From the NCBI GenBank assembly GCA_020025675.1, contig JAHHRS010000002.1:1-64000 (forward strand): a DNA stretch of 64,000 nucleotides. The letters are read 5' to 3'. Made by a program: the position numbers and the translations under genes. This DNA is from Oscillospiraceae bacterium (GTDB lineage: Bacteria > Bacillota > Clostridia > Oscillospirales > Oscillospiraceae). The notes below the pieces were generated by a model that saw only the letters and a program-made list of their open reading frames with translations, was not told the DNA's origin and ran no database searches. Shown one piece after another: positions 16,131 to 24,453 of this stretch. How positions within the stretch are numbered: position 1 is the first letter of the stretch; every line of letters begins with the position of its first letter.

Positions 16131-16654
16131 AATCCAAAAGAGGGGTAAAGGTATTAATATTTATACTTCTGCTTATGTTTTTAGTTTTTACCTTCTTTAT
16201 ACGTTTTGATACTCCGGAAAACAGAGCACTTGAAGGCATTGAGCAGGCGGCCCTTGGAGCGGGAGAAATCAAGTTTTTAAGCTACTCGGAAAACTCTCAG
16301 TCTGAGACAGTGGGAGTATATGAGGATGATGTGTACAGATACACAGTCCTTGCTGAAAACGGCCAACTGATAGGCTTATACATAAACAGCGACAGCATGT
16401 CAAGGCTTGACAGTGCCCTTGTGGAAAACGACGGGGCGAGAATAAGCGACGAAGAGGCCGAAAAAACCGCAAAGAGCATTGTACAAAAAATTCATCCTGA
16501 GTGGGACATCTCAAAACTCAGCTTTACAGGGTCAAAAACCGACAGCCACCTGGACGAATTTCGTTTCGATGTGGAAGGCGGAGATAAGCCTCTAAGTATA
16601 AATCTTGCCTTTAACGGAGATCTCAGCGGAATAAATAAAGATTTGTGTGCATAA
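16127..16654 (+). CDS. membrane-anchored hypothetical protein, PepSY-like
   Basis: 175 residues starting at a TTG that overlaps the tdk stop; GGGTGA lies upstream. One N-terminal membrane segment (~7-26, 'VLIFILLLMFLVFTFFI') is followed by an extracellular part. The segment 'ISDEEAEKTAKSIVQKIHPEWDISKLSFTGSK' looks like a PepSY-type repeat, in which a charged helix precedes a beta-sheet. PepSY domains often inhibit or chaperone secreted proteases. Third gene of the udk operon; its link to nucleoside salvage is unclear. Confidence 0.7.
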   Translation: MKSKRGVKVLIFILLLMFLVFTFFIRFDTPENRALEGIEQAALGAGEIKFLSYSENSQSETVGVYEDDVYRYTVLAENGQLIGLYINSDSMSRLDSALVENDGARISDEEAEKTAKSIVQKIHPEWDISKLSFTGSKTDSHLDEFRFDVEGGDKPLSINLAFNGDLSGINKDLCA

Positions 16655-16684
16655 AAAAGACGGGAAAATTCCCGTCTTTTTTTA
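16653..16684. terminator. bidirectional intrinsic terminator
   Basis: The stem AAAAAAGACGGGAA / TTCCCGTCTTTTTT lies between the convergent PepSY-like and DUF4349 genes. Confidence 0.92.
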
Positions 16685-17638
16685 TTTGGTATCCGAGTTT
16701 TTGCCTTTTGCTTCTTTTTTCAGTCTGCGCTTAATACGCAGCTTTTTAAACAGCGGCACAAAGATAATTAGCAATACAGCAACTATAACAAGGGCGGGCA
16801 CAGCGCCCACAAACCACAGAAGCAGGTCTTTAAAGAAACGGCCTACTCCATGTAAACCATGTTTGAGAGAGCGCAAAAGCTGCTGACCGTAGCTGAGCTG
16901 ATTCCCGGCGGGCTCGTCACTGTACTCTCTGACTTCCTGAAGGTTAAGGTAAATGGTGCTGTAATTTATTTGTCTGTCCCAGTTATTAAGGCTTGACTGT
17001 AAGCTCTCTATCTCATAGCGCACATTTGCAAGCTCACCCTCGATTGCAATAATATCCTCAACGCTCTTTGCCAATTCAAGCATTTCAAGCAGTCTTGCTT
17101 CCTGTGCTGTATAGGCTTTGAGCCTTGCCTCTGTGTCGTAATACTGAGCTGAGACATTTTCTGTGTAGGTGTGGCTGTACGGCACGTTTCCGATGGAAGA
17201 GAGGTCGCCGCTCATTTGGGAAAAATCATTACTGGGCACTCTTATGGTAAAATCCGCGCTGCGGCTGTAATAACTGCCGGAGCTTTTGGTATAGTAGTTT
17301 GCGTCGCTTACGGAGCTTTGCTCAATGTAGCCGTTATACTTTGCCACAAGCTCTTTGAGCTGTTCCATGCTCTTTTCAAATTCCGTTGTCTCTACGGTGA
17401 TTTCCGCAGAGTAGATTATTTTTTCGGGATCGACTTCGGGCAGCTCATTTTCTGCGCCGGCGGCGGCATCTCCTGCAAGGTCAAAGCCCATTTCCTCTGC
17501 GGTGGCCTCCGGCGCTCCCATAGGGGCGCGGTTTGCAGCGCCGGTGGCTTCGGCTGCGGTGTCAGATGATTTGCTGCCGCAGGCACATAGGGAAAGAACC
17601 ATAAGCAGAGTCAGAAAAATACTAAGAAATCTTTTCAT
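16682..17638 (-). CDS. DUF4349 lipoprotein
   Basis: 318 residues. The signal peptide ends in a lipobox (LSLCAC, Cys near residue 19) and is followed by an Ala/Gly-rich linker. The DUF4349 region (~75-255) has 'VETTEFEKSMEQLKELVAKYNGYIEQSSVSD', a folded beta/alpha unit with a central coiled coil. One C-terminal membrane segment (~270-292) precedes a very basic tail, so both ends are probably membrane-attached. Function is unknown. The 410 bp before it carry no gene. Confidence 0.85.
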   Translation of the reverse strand: MKRFLSIFLTLLMVLSLCACGSKSSDTAAEATGAANRAPMGAPEATAEEMGFDLAGDAAAGAENELPEVDPEKIIYSAEITVETTEFEKSMEQLKELVAKYNGYIEQSSVSDANYYTKSSGSYYSRSADFTIRVPSNDFSQMSGDLSSIGNVPYSHTYTENVSAQYYDTEARLKAYTAQEARLLEMLELAKSVEDIIAIEGELANVRYEIESLQSSLNNWDRQINYSTIYLNLQEVREYSDEPAGNQLSYGQQLLRSLKHGLHGVGRFFKDLLLWFVGAVPALVIVAVLLIIFVPLFKKLRIKRRLKKEAKGKNSDTK

Positions 17639-18048
17639 TTTAATCCTCCTTATATTTGTTTTTTGAGTTATCTGATTGTATGACTGAGTTTGGTGGTAAA
17701 AGTTCCCTCTTTTTTAAAATAGCTGCAATTTTAAAGTGAAATATAAAAAACCTTACCTTTGAATGGGTGCTGAAAGGATGGCTTAGAAATTACGAAAAGC
17801 AAAGACGGAGCTGATAAGATAGAACTGCACCCCATCTGTTAGATAGTATATCACAGATGGAGTGCAGCAGTTCTGATAAGTCGGCTATAAGCGAGAAATC
17901 TCTGACCGTCTATATTTCATTTTACAGTGTTATTACCGGCATACAGTTTCTTCTCCGTACAGAGAAACCCTTTGCACCTGATAGGAGAGAACATATAAAC
18001 CTATTTTAAATTAGTTTCTTACAGGACATAGGTGAAAGAAAGTCAATT
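17639..18048. other. 410-bp intergenic region with a large inverted repeat
   Basis: No supportable ORF or known RNA. Apart from the hairpin at 17821-17874 it is plain AT-rich sequence upstream of the DUF4349 gene and downstream of tcdA. Confidence 0.6.
17821..17874. repeat. inverted repeat A, homologous to the hairpin at 30175-30228
   Basis: A 19-nt left arm (17821-17839) pairs with 17853-17874, with one mismatch and a 3-nt CAG bulge around a 13-nt loop. It contains CACCCCATCTGTTAG (17828-17842), which recurs exactly on the minus strand at 30222-30208. No T-run follows, so it is not a standard terminator. Confidence 0.7.
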
Positions 18049-18753
18049 TTACTTGGTCAATTCCGTGACTACATGCTGACACAAAAGAAGTCCTGCCGTT
18101 GCCGGTACCCAGCACAAAGAACCCGGCACACTGCGTCTGCCCGGAGGCGGAGCCTCATACTGAGTGGGGGTCATAGGCTCCTCGGGGCTGAACACAACAG
18201 GATGATGGGTCACCCCTAAATTTCGCAGCTCTTTTCTGACTACTCTTGCAAGGGCGCAGCCTGTGGTTTTTGAAATGTCGCTGATTCGGAGAAGAGAAGC
18301 ATCTCTTTTATTGCCGGTTCCAAGAGCGGAAATTACGGGAATGTTACGTTCCCGACAGCTCATAATCAGGTCTACTTTACATGATACAAGGTCAATCGCA
18401 TCTACAAGATAGTCGTAATCGGAGAAAAACTCGTCTCTGTGCTGTGCATCATAGTGACCTACTACGGTTTTAACCTGAATATTTGGATTTATATCCTTTA
18501 TTCTCTCCTCCATCACCTGCACTTTAGGTTTGCCTATGGTAGAGCTTAGTGCTACAAGCTGTCGGTTTATATTACTCTCACCCACATTATCCATGTCAAC
18601 CAAAGTAAGCTTGCCCACACCTGAACGGGCCAATGCCTCAGCGCACCATGAGCCTACGCCGCCCAATCCGAAAACCGCCACATGGCTGTTCCACAGCTTA
18701 TCCATTGCCTCGTCCCCTAAAAGCATACGAGCTCTAAGTGTCCTTTCTTCCAT
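18049..18753 (-). CDS. tcdA: tRNA threonylcarbamoyladenosine dehydratase (TcdA/YgdL)
   Basis: 234 residues, an E1-like ThiF fold. The nucleotide-binding 'VAVFGLGGVGSWCAEALARSGVG' (~27-49), 'LVDMDNVGESNINRQ' and 'VDAIDLVSCKVDL' are all present. The C-terminal 'VPATAGLLLCQHVV' segment is typical of TcdA and separates it from MoeB/ThiF. It dehydrates t6A37 in tRNAs to the cyclic ct6A form using ATP. It is preceded on its strand by the terminator of the foldase gene, so it has its own promoter. Confidence 0.88.
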   Translation of the reverse strand: MEERTLRARMLLGDEAMDKLWNSHVAVFGLGGVGSWCAEALARSGVGKLTLVDMDNVGESNINRQLVALSSTIGKPKVQVMEERIKDINPNIQVKTVVGHYDAQHRDEFFSDYDYLVDAIDLVSCKVDLIMSCRERNIPVISALGTGNKRDASLLRISDISKTTGCALARVVRKELRNLGVTHHPVVFSPEEPMTPTQYEAPPPGRRSVPGSLCWVPATAGLLLCQHVVTELTK

Positions 18754-18773
18754 AAATTATTCCTCCGTACAGA

Positions 18774-18805
18774 AAAACCCGCAGAGTTTTAAGTCTGCGG
18801 GTTTT
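18774..18805 (-). terminator. intrinsic terminator of the parvulin gene
   Basis: The 12-bp stem AAAACCCGCAGA / TCTGCGGGTTTT has a T-run on the minus strand, just after the stop at 18817. Confidence 0.88.
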
Positions 18806-18816
18806 AAATTCGCTTT

Positions 18817-20373
18817 TTATCCTACCATGCGGAGACCGAAGCCTTCAACAGCTTCGTAACCCTGACTGATTTCGGTAATCCAGCTATCCATATCCTGGCT
18901 TATAAGAGCATTTTCAGCAATAAAGTTGCTGTAAAGGTCCCCTTCACCCACATAGTACATAACGTGGTATCCGGGCACACCGCCGCTCTCACCGTAAACA
19001 ATGCCGGTATCTCCGGGCTTGTGACCTTCAAAGCAGAAGCGGTCAAACTCCTCTACCATTTGCCCCTTGGCAACACTGTCATAAAGTCCGCCGCGGGTGT
19101 TGGAGCCGGGATCCTCGGAGTACTTGTTTGCAAGCTCTGCAAAGCTGTCCTCGGTCTTATCGCCGTTCTTCCACTCATTTAAAATATCCTCAGCCTTGGC
19201 CTTTGCTTCGGCCTTTGCTTCATCTGTAAATGTACCGTCCTCACCGGCAACTGCTCTAACCAGAATGTGGCGAACCTGAGCCATGGGGTAGTGGTTGTCA
19301 TTGCGGTCAAGATACATTATAACATACTGACCGTTACCTCCGCCGTTTTCAACAATACCGATGTCTCCGGCGTTGTGGCTGCCCATGATCCAATCCTTGT
19401 ATACGCCCAGACCGCTTGCGGTATCACTGCGGCGGTTGACGGTTGAGCCTTCCACGTTCTCTGCAACAGCGGCGTTAAATTTTTCCATGTAGTCCTGGCC
19501 CTTTGCCTTATTATAGGAAGCAACGATAGCTTCGGCCTTTTGAAGAGCCTCTGCTCTGGTTTCCTCATTTGGCTCATTTACTGTTTCGCCGTCTTCATTC
19601 ACTGTCTCAGCAGTACCGGCGGGAATATAATAGTATGCGTAGTCATAAACGTCGCTCTCACCGTTAAGACCTTTGTAGTATTCCTCAAGCTGAGCGTCAT
19701 CATATTCAAAGCCTTCAGCTACCTGCTTTAATACCTTTGCGGAAAGGGCGGCCTTGAGGTTGACTTCGCGCACCAGAGATTTATCTACTCCGGCACCGTA
19801 GTTTGCAGCAAAAAATTTGTCCAAGTTACCAAAGCCCTGAAGCTTTGCAAGCTGGTCCATACCGTCAAAACTGCTGTCAACCTGAGCAATTTCCTCTTCG
19901 GTAAGGGAAATACCGTTGTCGCTTGCGTACTTTTCAATGGCACGAACCTGTATTATCTCTTTCTGAGCTTCCTGAAGGAAATAATCCTTCCATGTGCCGC
20001 CGTCAGGCAGCAGAGGGCAGGTCTGGTGTCCAAGACCGGCTGTACCGCCTCTTACGTCAAGACCCAGCAAAGGAGCGTAATCACCGTACTGGTTTGCAAG
20101 GGCGAAAAACTGTGTGGAGTAGTAGTAATTCATTTCGGCAGGGGTAATCTTTTCACCGTTGAGGGTGATAGCTGTGGTTCCCGTGTAGAGAACGGATGTG
20201 ACACTGAGAGTGATAACAAGAGCTATTACAATAATAACTGCTATTGTGCTCACAGTCCACTTTATTTTGCTCATCCGTTTCTGCTTGGCCTCTTCAGCGG
20301 CGGCCAGAGTCTTTTTGTCGGTTCCTGCCTCACGGGCGGCCTGACGAATTTTCTTTTCTGTTGATGCACTCAT
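18817..20373 (-). CDS. membrane-anchored parvulin-type peptidyl-prolyl isomerase (SurA/PrsA-like foldase)
   Basis: 518 residues. A charged cytoplasmic N-terminus is followed by one membrane segment (~37-62), so the bulk is outside the cell. A SurA_N-like helical region precedes the parvulin domain (~360-480), visible as 'AQVRHILVRAV', 'SFAELANKYSEDPGSNTRGGLYDSVAKGQMVEEFDRF' and 'GYHVMYYVGEGD'. It assists folding of exported proteins by isomerising peptidyl-proline bonds. It lacks a lipobox, so it is anchored by a helix, unlike PrsA. Confidence 0.88.
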   Translation of the reverse strand: MSASTEKKIRQAAREAGTDKKTLAAAEEAKQKRMSKIKWTVSTIAVIIVIALVITLSVTSVLYTGTTAITLNGEKITPAEMNYYYSTQFFALANQYGDYAPLLGLDVRGGTAGLGHQTCPLLPDGGTWKDYFLQEAQKEIIQVRAIEKYASDNGISLTEEEIAQVDSSFDGMDQLAKLQGFGNLDKFFAANYGAGVDKSLVREVNLKAALSAKVLKQVAEGFEYDDAQLEEYYKGLNGESDVYDYAYYYIPAGTAETVNEDGETVNEPNEETRAEALQKAEAIVASYNKAKGQDYMEKFNAAVAENVEGSTVNRRSDTASGLGVYKDWIMGSHNAGDIGIVENGGGNGQYVIMYLDRNDNHYPMAQVRHILVRAVAGEDGTFTDEAKAEAKAKAEDILNEWKNGDKTEDSFAELANKYSEDPGSNTRGGLYDSVAKGQMVEEFDRFCFEGHKPGDTGIVYGESGGVPGYHVMYYVGEGDLYSNFIAENALISQDMDSWITEISQGYEAVEGFGLRMVG

Positions 20374-20564
20374 TTTATGTCATCCTTTGTTTTGGTATAC
20401 ATTTCCGCAGTATTGCAGACTAAAAGATTATACCTCAAAACCGCTATTTGTTCAAGAAGAAAAAAGAATTTAATCTTTTTGGTTTAAAATATTAAAAAAA
20501 TAGTCATACTCTTTAGCTCCCCTGCATATATTGGTTGTATGCTGTTGAATTAGGAGGTAAAAAA

Positions 20565-20627
20565 ATGGAAGTTGATATTGACGATTTGATCTTTGGCGAT
20601 TTCAACCCCGGCCCAAGTGCCAGATAA
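20565..20627 (+). CDS. 20-residue small ORF with strong ribosome site and its own terminator
   Basis: Reads MEVDIDDLIFGDFNPGPSAR. A near-perfect AGGAGG (20552-20557) lies seven nt before the ATG, and an intrinsic terminator starts 7 nt after the stop. It occupies a gap between two minus-strand genes and faces the other way, so it is not a leader of either. The peptide is acidic at the N-terminal end and ends in an Asn-Pro-Gly-Pro segment; there is no signal peptide, Cys or membrane segment. I do not recognise it. It could be a signalling peptide, a small regulator or a peptide of a small RNA. Confidence 0.6.
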   Translation: MEVDIDDLIFGDFNPGPSAR

Positions 20628-20633
20628 TATGAG

Positions 20634-20665
20634 AAAGGGTGCATAGAAAAAAATATGCACCCTTT
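20634..20665. terminator. intrinsic terminator between the small ORF and yitT-like gene
   Basis: The stem AAAGGGTGCATA / TATGCACCCTTT with an A-rich loop is followed by a T-rich stretch on the plus strand. It serves the small ORF and could also end the convergent yitT-like transcript. Confidence 0.88.
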
Positions 20666-20669
20666 GATT

Positions 20670-21278
20670 TTATTTATCTTCAGCTTTAAAAGAACCGTTG
20701 GCAATTATCCCTATAATCTGCCCTGAAAGTAAAACTGTCAGCAGAGAGTAAGCTATGCGGCGGACAGGAATATAACTTAATGAAAGTAGGAGGACAGTAA
20801 TATCACTTATAAGGTATATAGCCTGAAGATTATATCCTGTGAGCTTTGAAAGCCCCATGGCTAACGCATCATCACCGCCCGGAGCACCACCGGCTCTGAC
20901 GCTTATTCCAACACCTACGCCAACAAAGACGGCACCCAGAATAGATGCAAGCAGGGGATAATTTGCTATCTGGGGCCAAATTGGCGGGAAAAGCTCGCAT
21001 ATGGCATAGAAAACTGAAAAACCGCCGCCGGCTACCGCCGAAAACAGTACAAAGTTTTTACCAAGTACAAACCAGCCGAATATGTAACAGGCAGCATTTA
21101 AAACAAAGCCTGAGACTGCAGGGGAAATATCAAACCAGTGCTGCAATAAAAGGGTAAGGCCAAGAACTCCGCCCTCGGTAACACCTGAGAGGGAGTGAAT
21201 GTTGTAAAGACCAAAGGACAGTACAGCGCTGCCCAGAAGAAGGGCTCCAACCTTCTTTGGCTTTAGCTGGGAGAACAA
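20670..21278 (-). CDS. YitT family (DUF161) membrane protein
   Basis: 202 residues with about five membrane segments. The conserved 'SGVTEGGVLGLTLLLQHWF' and 'FVGVGVGISVRAGGAPGGDDALA' motifs identify the YitT/DUF161 family. It lacks the C-terminal DUF2179 regulatory domain found in many longer YitT proteins. A TTG start at 21278 with AAAGGA upstream fits best. Transport of an unknown small molecule is assumed for the family. Confidence 0.8.
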   Translation of the reverse strand: MFSQLKPKKVGALLLGSAVLSFGLYNIHSLSGVTEGGVLGLTLLLQHWFDISPAVSGFVLNAACYIFGWFVLGKNFVLFSAVAGGGFSVFYAICELFPPIWPQIANYPLLASILGAVFVGVGVGISVRAGGAPGGDDALAMGLSKLTGYNLQAIYLISDITVLLLSLSYIPVRRIAYSLLTVLLSGQIIGIIANGSFKAEDK

Positions 21279-21304
21279 AATAACAAATCCTTTCTCAGTA
21301 AAAT

Positions 21305-21338
21305 ATAAACGGCGCGGTAATATCTCACAGCCGTTTAT
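21305..21338 (-). terminator. hairpin downstream of prfB
   Basis: The stem ATAAACGGC / GCCGTTTAT is followed by TATTTTA on the minus strand, so it probably ends the prfB transcript. A second small hairpin (TTTTCCGC / GCGGAAAA) lies closer to the stop at about 21354-21374. Confidence 0.6.
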
Positions 21339-21382
21339 TTTATCTTATTAAATTTTTCCGCATTGGCGGAAAACAATATGCC

Positions 21383-22489
21383 TCAGTCGGCAGCCTTCAT
21401 GGACAGGTAGGCGTTTATAAATCCGTCCAGATCGCCGTCCATAACACTTTGAATATTGCTGTTTTCGTAGTCGGTGCGGTGATCCTTAACAAGCTGATAG
21501 GGCATGAACACATAGGAGCGTATCTGGCTGCCCCACTCAATCTTCATCTGAACACCCTTTATATCACTTATTTTTTCAAGGTGCTCACGCTCTTTAATTT
21601 CCGCAAGTCTTGCTCTGAGCATGTTGCGGCAGTTTTCTAAGTTCTGGAAGTGGCTGCGCTCTACCTGACTGGACACAACGATTCCGGTAGGAATATGAGT
21701 AAGACGTACGGCGGAAGAAGTCTTGTTAACCTTCTGACCGCCGGCACCGGAAGAGCGGTAAACATCCATTTTAATATCTTCGTCTCTTAACTCTATTTCG
21801 TTGTTATCGCTTATTTCCGGCATAACTTCGATTGCGGCAAAAGAGGTGTGGCGGCGGCCGGCGGAGTCAAAAGGAGAGACTCTGACAAGTCTGTGTATGC
21901 CATGCTCACTCTTTAAAAATCCGTATGCGTTTTCGCCCTCCACCATGATGGTGGCACTTTTAAGGCCGGCTTCATCGCCGTCCAGATAGTCCATTACCTT
22001 CACTTTATAATTATGCCTGTCGGCCCACATGTTATACATGCGATACAGCATAGATGCCCAGTCCTGAGCCTCAGTGCCGCCGGCACCGGCATGGAAGGTG
22101 ATAATAGCGTTGTTTGCATCGTATTCACCTGTCAGGAGAGTACCTAAACGCATGGCCTCAAAGCCGGAGTCATATTTGGAAAACTCACTTTCAAGCTCGG
22201 GAAGCATGCTCTCATCATTTTCCTCAATGGCCATTTCACACATAACGTACATATCTTCCCATGCAGAGCAGAGTTTTTCGTAATTATCACGTTTGTCCTT
22301 CAAGGTTTTAAGCCTTTTCTGGACTTTCTGAGAGTTTTCAACATCATTCCAAAAGCCGTCTCTTTCACTGGCGGCCTCCAGCTCTTCTATTTCTTTATTG
22401 GCAGCCTCCAGCTTGAGGGCATCTCTGAGAACATCCAGATCAGGCTTCCGGTTGTTTAATTTAATTTTATACTCTTCAAATTCAAGCAT
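21383..22489 (-). CDS. prfB: peptide chain release factor 2
   Basis: 368 residues. 'SSGAGGQKVNKTSSAVRLTH' holds the GGQ motif that triggers peptide release, and 'RVSPFDSAG' holds the SPF tripeptide that reads UGA/UAA. An N-terminal helical domain covers ~1-110. The first 30 codons read straight through with no in-frame UGA, so the programmed +1 frameshift of many prfB genes is absent. GGGAGA lies upstream of the ATG. Confidence 0.97.
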   Translation of the reverse strand: MLEFEEYKIKLNNRKPDLDVLRDALKLEAANKEIEELEAASERDGFWNDVENSQKVQKRLKTLKDKRDNYEKLCSAWEDMYVMCEMAIEENDESMLPELESEFSKYDSGFEAMRLGTLLTGEYDANNAIITFHAGAGGTEAQDWASMLYRMYNMWADRHNYKVKVMDYLDGDEAGLKSATIMVEGENAYGFLKSEHGIHRLVRVSPFDSAGRRHTSFAAIEVMPEISDNNEIELRDEDIKMDVYRSSGAGGQKVNKTSSAVRLTHIPTGIVVSSQVERSHFQNLENCRNMLRARLAEIKEREHLEKISDIKGVQMKIEWGSQIRSYVFMPYQLVKDHRTDYENSNIQSVMDGDLDGFINAYLSMKAAD

Positions 22490-22624
22490 TTTCTGTCTCC
22501 CGTATTTCCGTCTTGTTTTATTCTTATATTATCATACATATGTTAAGATATTATAAACAAAAACCGGCAATTTGTAAATCTGTTTTTTTATGGGCTATTT
22601 GCCTATGAAAAATGCGAAATCCTA

Positions 22625-22653
22625 TTCCAATTTCAGCATATTAGTGGTATAAT
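22625..22653 (+). promoter_or_regulatory. sigma-A-type promoter of prs
   Basis: TTCCAA (22625-22630), a 17-nt spacer, TATAAT (22648-22653). This would start the transcript at about 22660, exactly where the leader hairpin begins. Confidence 0.6.
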
Positions 22654-22660
22654 AACAAAA

Positions 22661-22692
22661 CCAGAGGTGTGTGCACCTTTTTTGCCTCTGGG
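22661..22692 (+). promoter_or_regulatory. 5'-terminal hairpin of the prs leader (possible attenuator)
   Basis: AGGTG-TGTG-CACCT followed by six T residues forms a small terminator, while CCAGAGG (22661-22667) can instead pair with CCTCTGG (22685-22691) around it. The two foldings share the AGG bases. Confidence 0.45.
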
Positions 22693-22741
22693 AAAGATGA
22701 AAAAGAAATGCTTAAATCTTTAACGGAGGGTAAAGAGAAAT

Positions 22742-23704
22742 ATGATTTCACACGGCAAAGAAATTAAGGTTTTCGCCGGGAATTCTAATCCCGCACTGGC
22801 AGAGGACATTTGTTCTGAGCTTTATAAAGAACTTGGCAATGCCACTGTTTCCCAGTTTGCTGACGGCGAGTGCTCAGTATCTGTAGCTGAGCCTGTTCGA
22901 GGCAAGGACGTGTTTATTGTTCAGTCTACCTGCAACCATGTTAATGACAACCTTATGGAACTGCTTATTATGATAGACGCTATGCGCCGCGCCTCTGCCG
23001 GTCGTGTAACCGCAGTAATTCCTTACTTCGGATATGCAAGACAGGACAGAAAGGCCAAGAGCCGCGATCCCATATCCGCAAAACTGGTGGCAAACCTTAT
23101 TACTGCCGCCGGTGCAGACAGAGTCCTTACAATGGATCTGCACGCAGCACAGATACAGGGCTTTTTCGATATCCCCGTTGATAACCTTATGGGTGCTCAC
23201 CTCTTTGTAAAGCACTTTATAAAGAAGTTCGGCAAAGGCAATGAGGACGTTATGATAGTTTCTCCCGACGTGGGAAGTACAGCCCGTGTCAGAGCCTTCT
23301 CCATGAAGCTGGGTGTTAACATGGCTATTGTTGATAAGCGCCGTGAGCGTGCAAACCAATCTGAGGTTATGAACATAATCGGTAATGTTGAGGGCAAAAC
23401 ATGCATACTTCTGGACGATATTGTTGATACCGCCGGATCTCTCTGCGGCGCCGCCAAGGCAATTAAGGAAATAGGCGGAGCTAAGGAAGTGTTTGCCTGC
23501 GCCACTCACGGAGTTCTCTCCGGCCCTGCGATTGAACGTATAGAGGAAAGCTGCATTCAGGAGCTGCTGCTTCTGGATACTATTCCTTATCCTAAGGATA
23601 AGCCTGTCTGCTCCAAAATACGTTATATTTCCACTGCCTCTGTTTTTGCTGAGGCTATAAGACGTATTTACGAAGAAGTTTCCATTTCCAATCTATTTGA
23701 CTAA
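22742..23704 (+). CDS. prs: ribose-phosphate pyrophosphokinase
   Basis: 320 residues, normal length. 'ADGECSV', 'YFGYARQDRKAKSRDPISAKL' (ATP-binding region), 'TMDLHAAQIQGFFDIPVDNL', 'VDKRRER' (flexible catalytic loop) and the PRPP-binding 'CILLDDIVDTAGSL' are all present. It makes PRPP from ribose 5-phosphate and ATP for nucleotide, His and Trp synthesis. The ribose 5-phosphate released by PsuG would feed it. ACGGAGGG lies upstream of the ATG. Confidence 0.97.
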   Translation: MISHGKEIKVFAGNSNPALAEDICSELYKELGNATVSQFADGECSVSVAEPVRGKDVFIVQSTCNHVNDNLMELLIMIDAMRRASAGRVTAVIPYFGYARQDRKAKSRDPISAKLVANLITAAGADRVLTMDLHAAQIQGFFDIPVDNLMGAHLFVKHFIKKFGKGNEDVMIVSPDVGSTARVRAFSMKLGVNMAIVDKRRERANQSEVMNIIGNVEGKTCILLDDIVDTAGSLCGAAKAIKEIGGAKEVFACATHGVLSGPAIERIEESCIQELLLLDTIPYPKDKPVCSKIRYISTASVFAEAIRRIYEEVSISNLFD

Positions 23705-23716
23705 TTAAGATACAAA

Positions 23717-23751
23717 CCCGGCAAGTTCCTTTGTTACCTGCCGGGATTTTT
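23717..23751 (+). terminator. intrinsic terminator of prs
   Basis: The stem CCCGGCA / TGCCGGG (with inner pairing AGGT-like bases) is followed by ATTTTTA. Confidence 0.88.
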
Positions 23752-23804
23752 ACAACATTGCCGCCGTTTTTGGCTGTATGTCGGGGCGGAGGCGGAGGTG
23801 CAAG

Positions 23805-24389
23805 GTGTTTTTAAAAGGCAACGGTGTTTCGTGGCTGGCAGTCTTTCTGGGAAATCCAGGAACTAAGTACGACGGGACACGGCATAATGCCGGCTTTATG
23901 GCGGCAGACGCTTTGGCAAAAGCCAAGGGAGTAGAGATAAACAGAGCTAAATTTAAGGCTTTAACGGCTACATGCCAAATAGGCGAAGAAAAGGTTATGC
24001 TTTTAAAGCCGCAGACTTTTATGAACCTTTCCGGTGAAGCCGTGGCGGAAGCCGTTAATTTCTATAAGATAAAGCCTGCAAATGTTATAGTGGTGTCAGA
24101 TGAAGTTTCCCTTCAGACAGGCAAGCTTCGCATTCGGCGGAAAGGGTCCGCCGGAGGACACAACGGACTTAAAAATATAATTGCCCATTTGGGAACCGAC
24201 GAGTTTCCGAGAATACGGATGGGTGTTGGGGCTCCGCCCCACCCGGATTACGATATGGCGGACTGGGTATTGTCCGTATTTGAAAATCAAGATGCCCTCG
24301 TCATGCAAAAATCTGCCCAGAGAGCGGCAGAGGCTGTTGAGTGCTATATAACACAAGGGCCGGATAAAGCGATGAACCTGTATAACTGA
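23805..24389 (+). CDS. pth: peptidyl-tRNA hydrolase
   Basis: 194 residues from the GTG at 23805, preceded by GGAGG six nt upstream; an ATG nine codons earlier has no ribosome site. 'LGNPGTKYDGTRHNAGF' carries the substrate Asn and catalytic His, 'LLKPQTFMNLSG' the second Asn, and 'RKGSAGGHNGLKNI' the lid. It recycles peptidyl-tRNAs that drop off the ribosome. The extra ~10 residues before WLAVFLGNPG are unusual. A CGGAGA/TCTCCG hairpin follows, without a T-run, so reading into glgC is possible. Confidence 0.93.
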   Translation: MFLKGNGVSWLAVFLGNPGTKYDGTRHNAGFMAADALAKAKGVEINRAKFKALTATCQIGEEKVMLLKPQTFMNLSGEAVAEAVNFYKIKPANVIVVSDEVSLQTGKLRIRRKGSAGGHNGLKNIIAHLGTDEFPRIRMGVGAPPHPDYDMADWVLSVFENQDALVMQKSAQRAAEAVECYITQGPDKAMNLYN

Positions 24390-24453
24390 GGATTTGGCGG
24401 AGAGCGGTGGATGCCGGTTCTCCGATAACATGAAATAAAAAAGGAGGCTGCAT

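Noticed and set aside
22380..22489. programmed +1 frameshift in prfB
   Set aside because: The first 30 codons run without an in-frame UGA and the protein is full length from a normal start.
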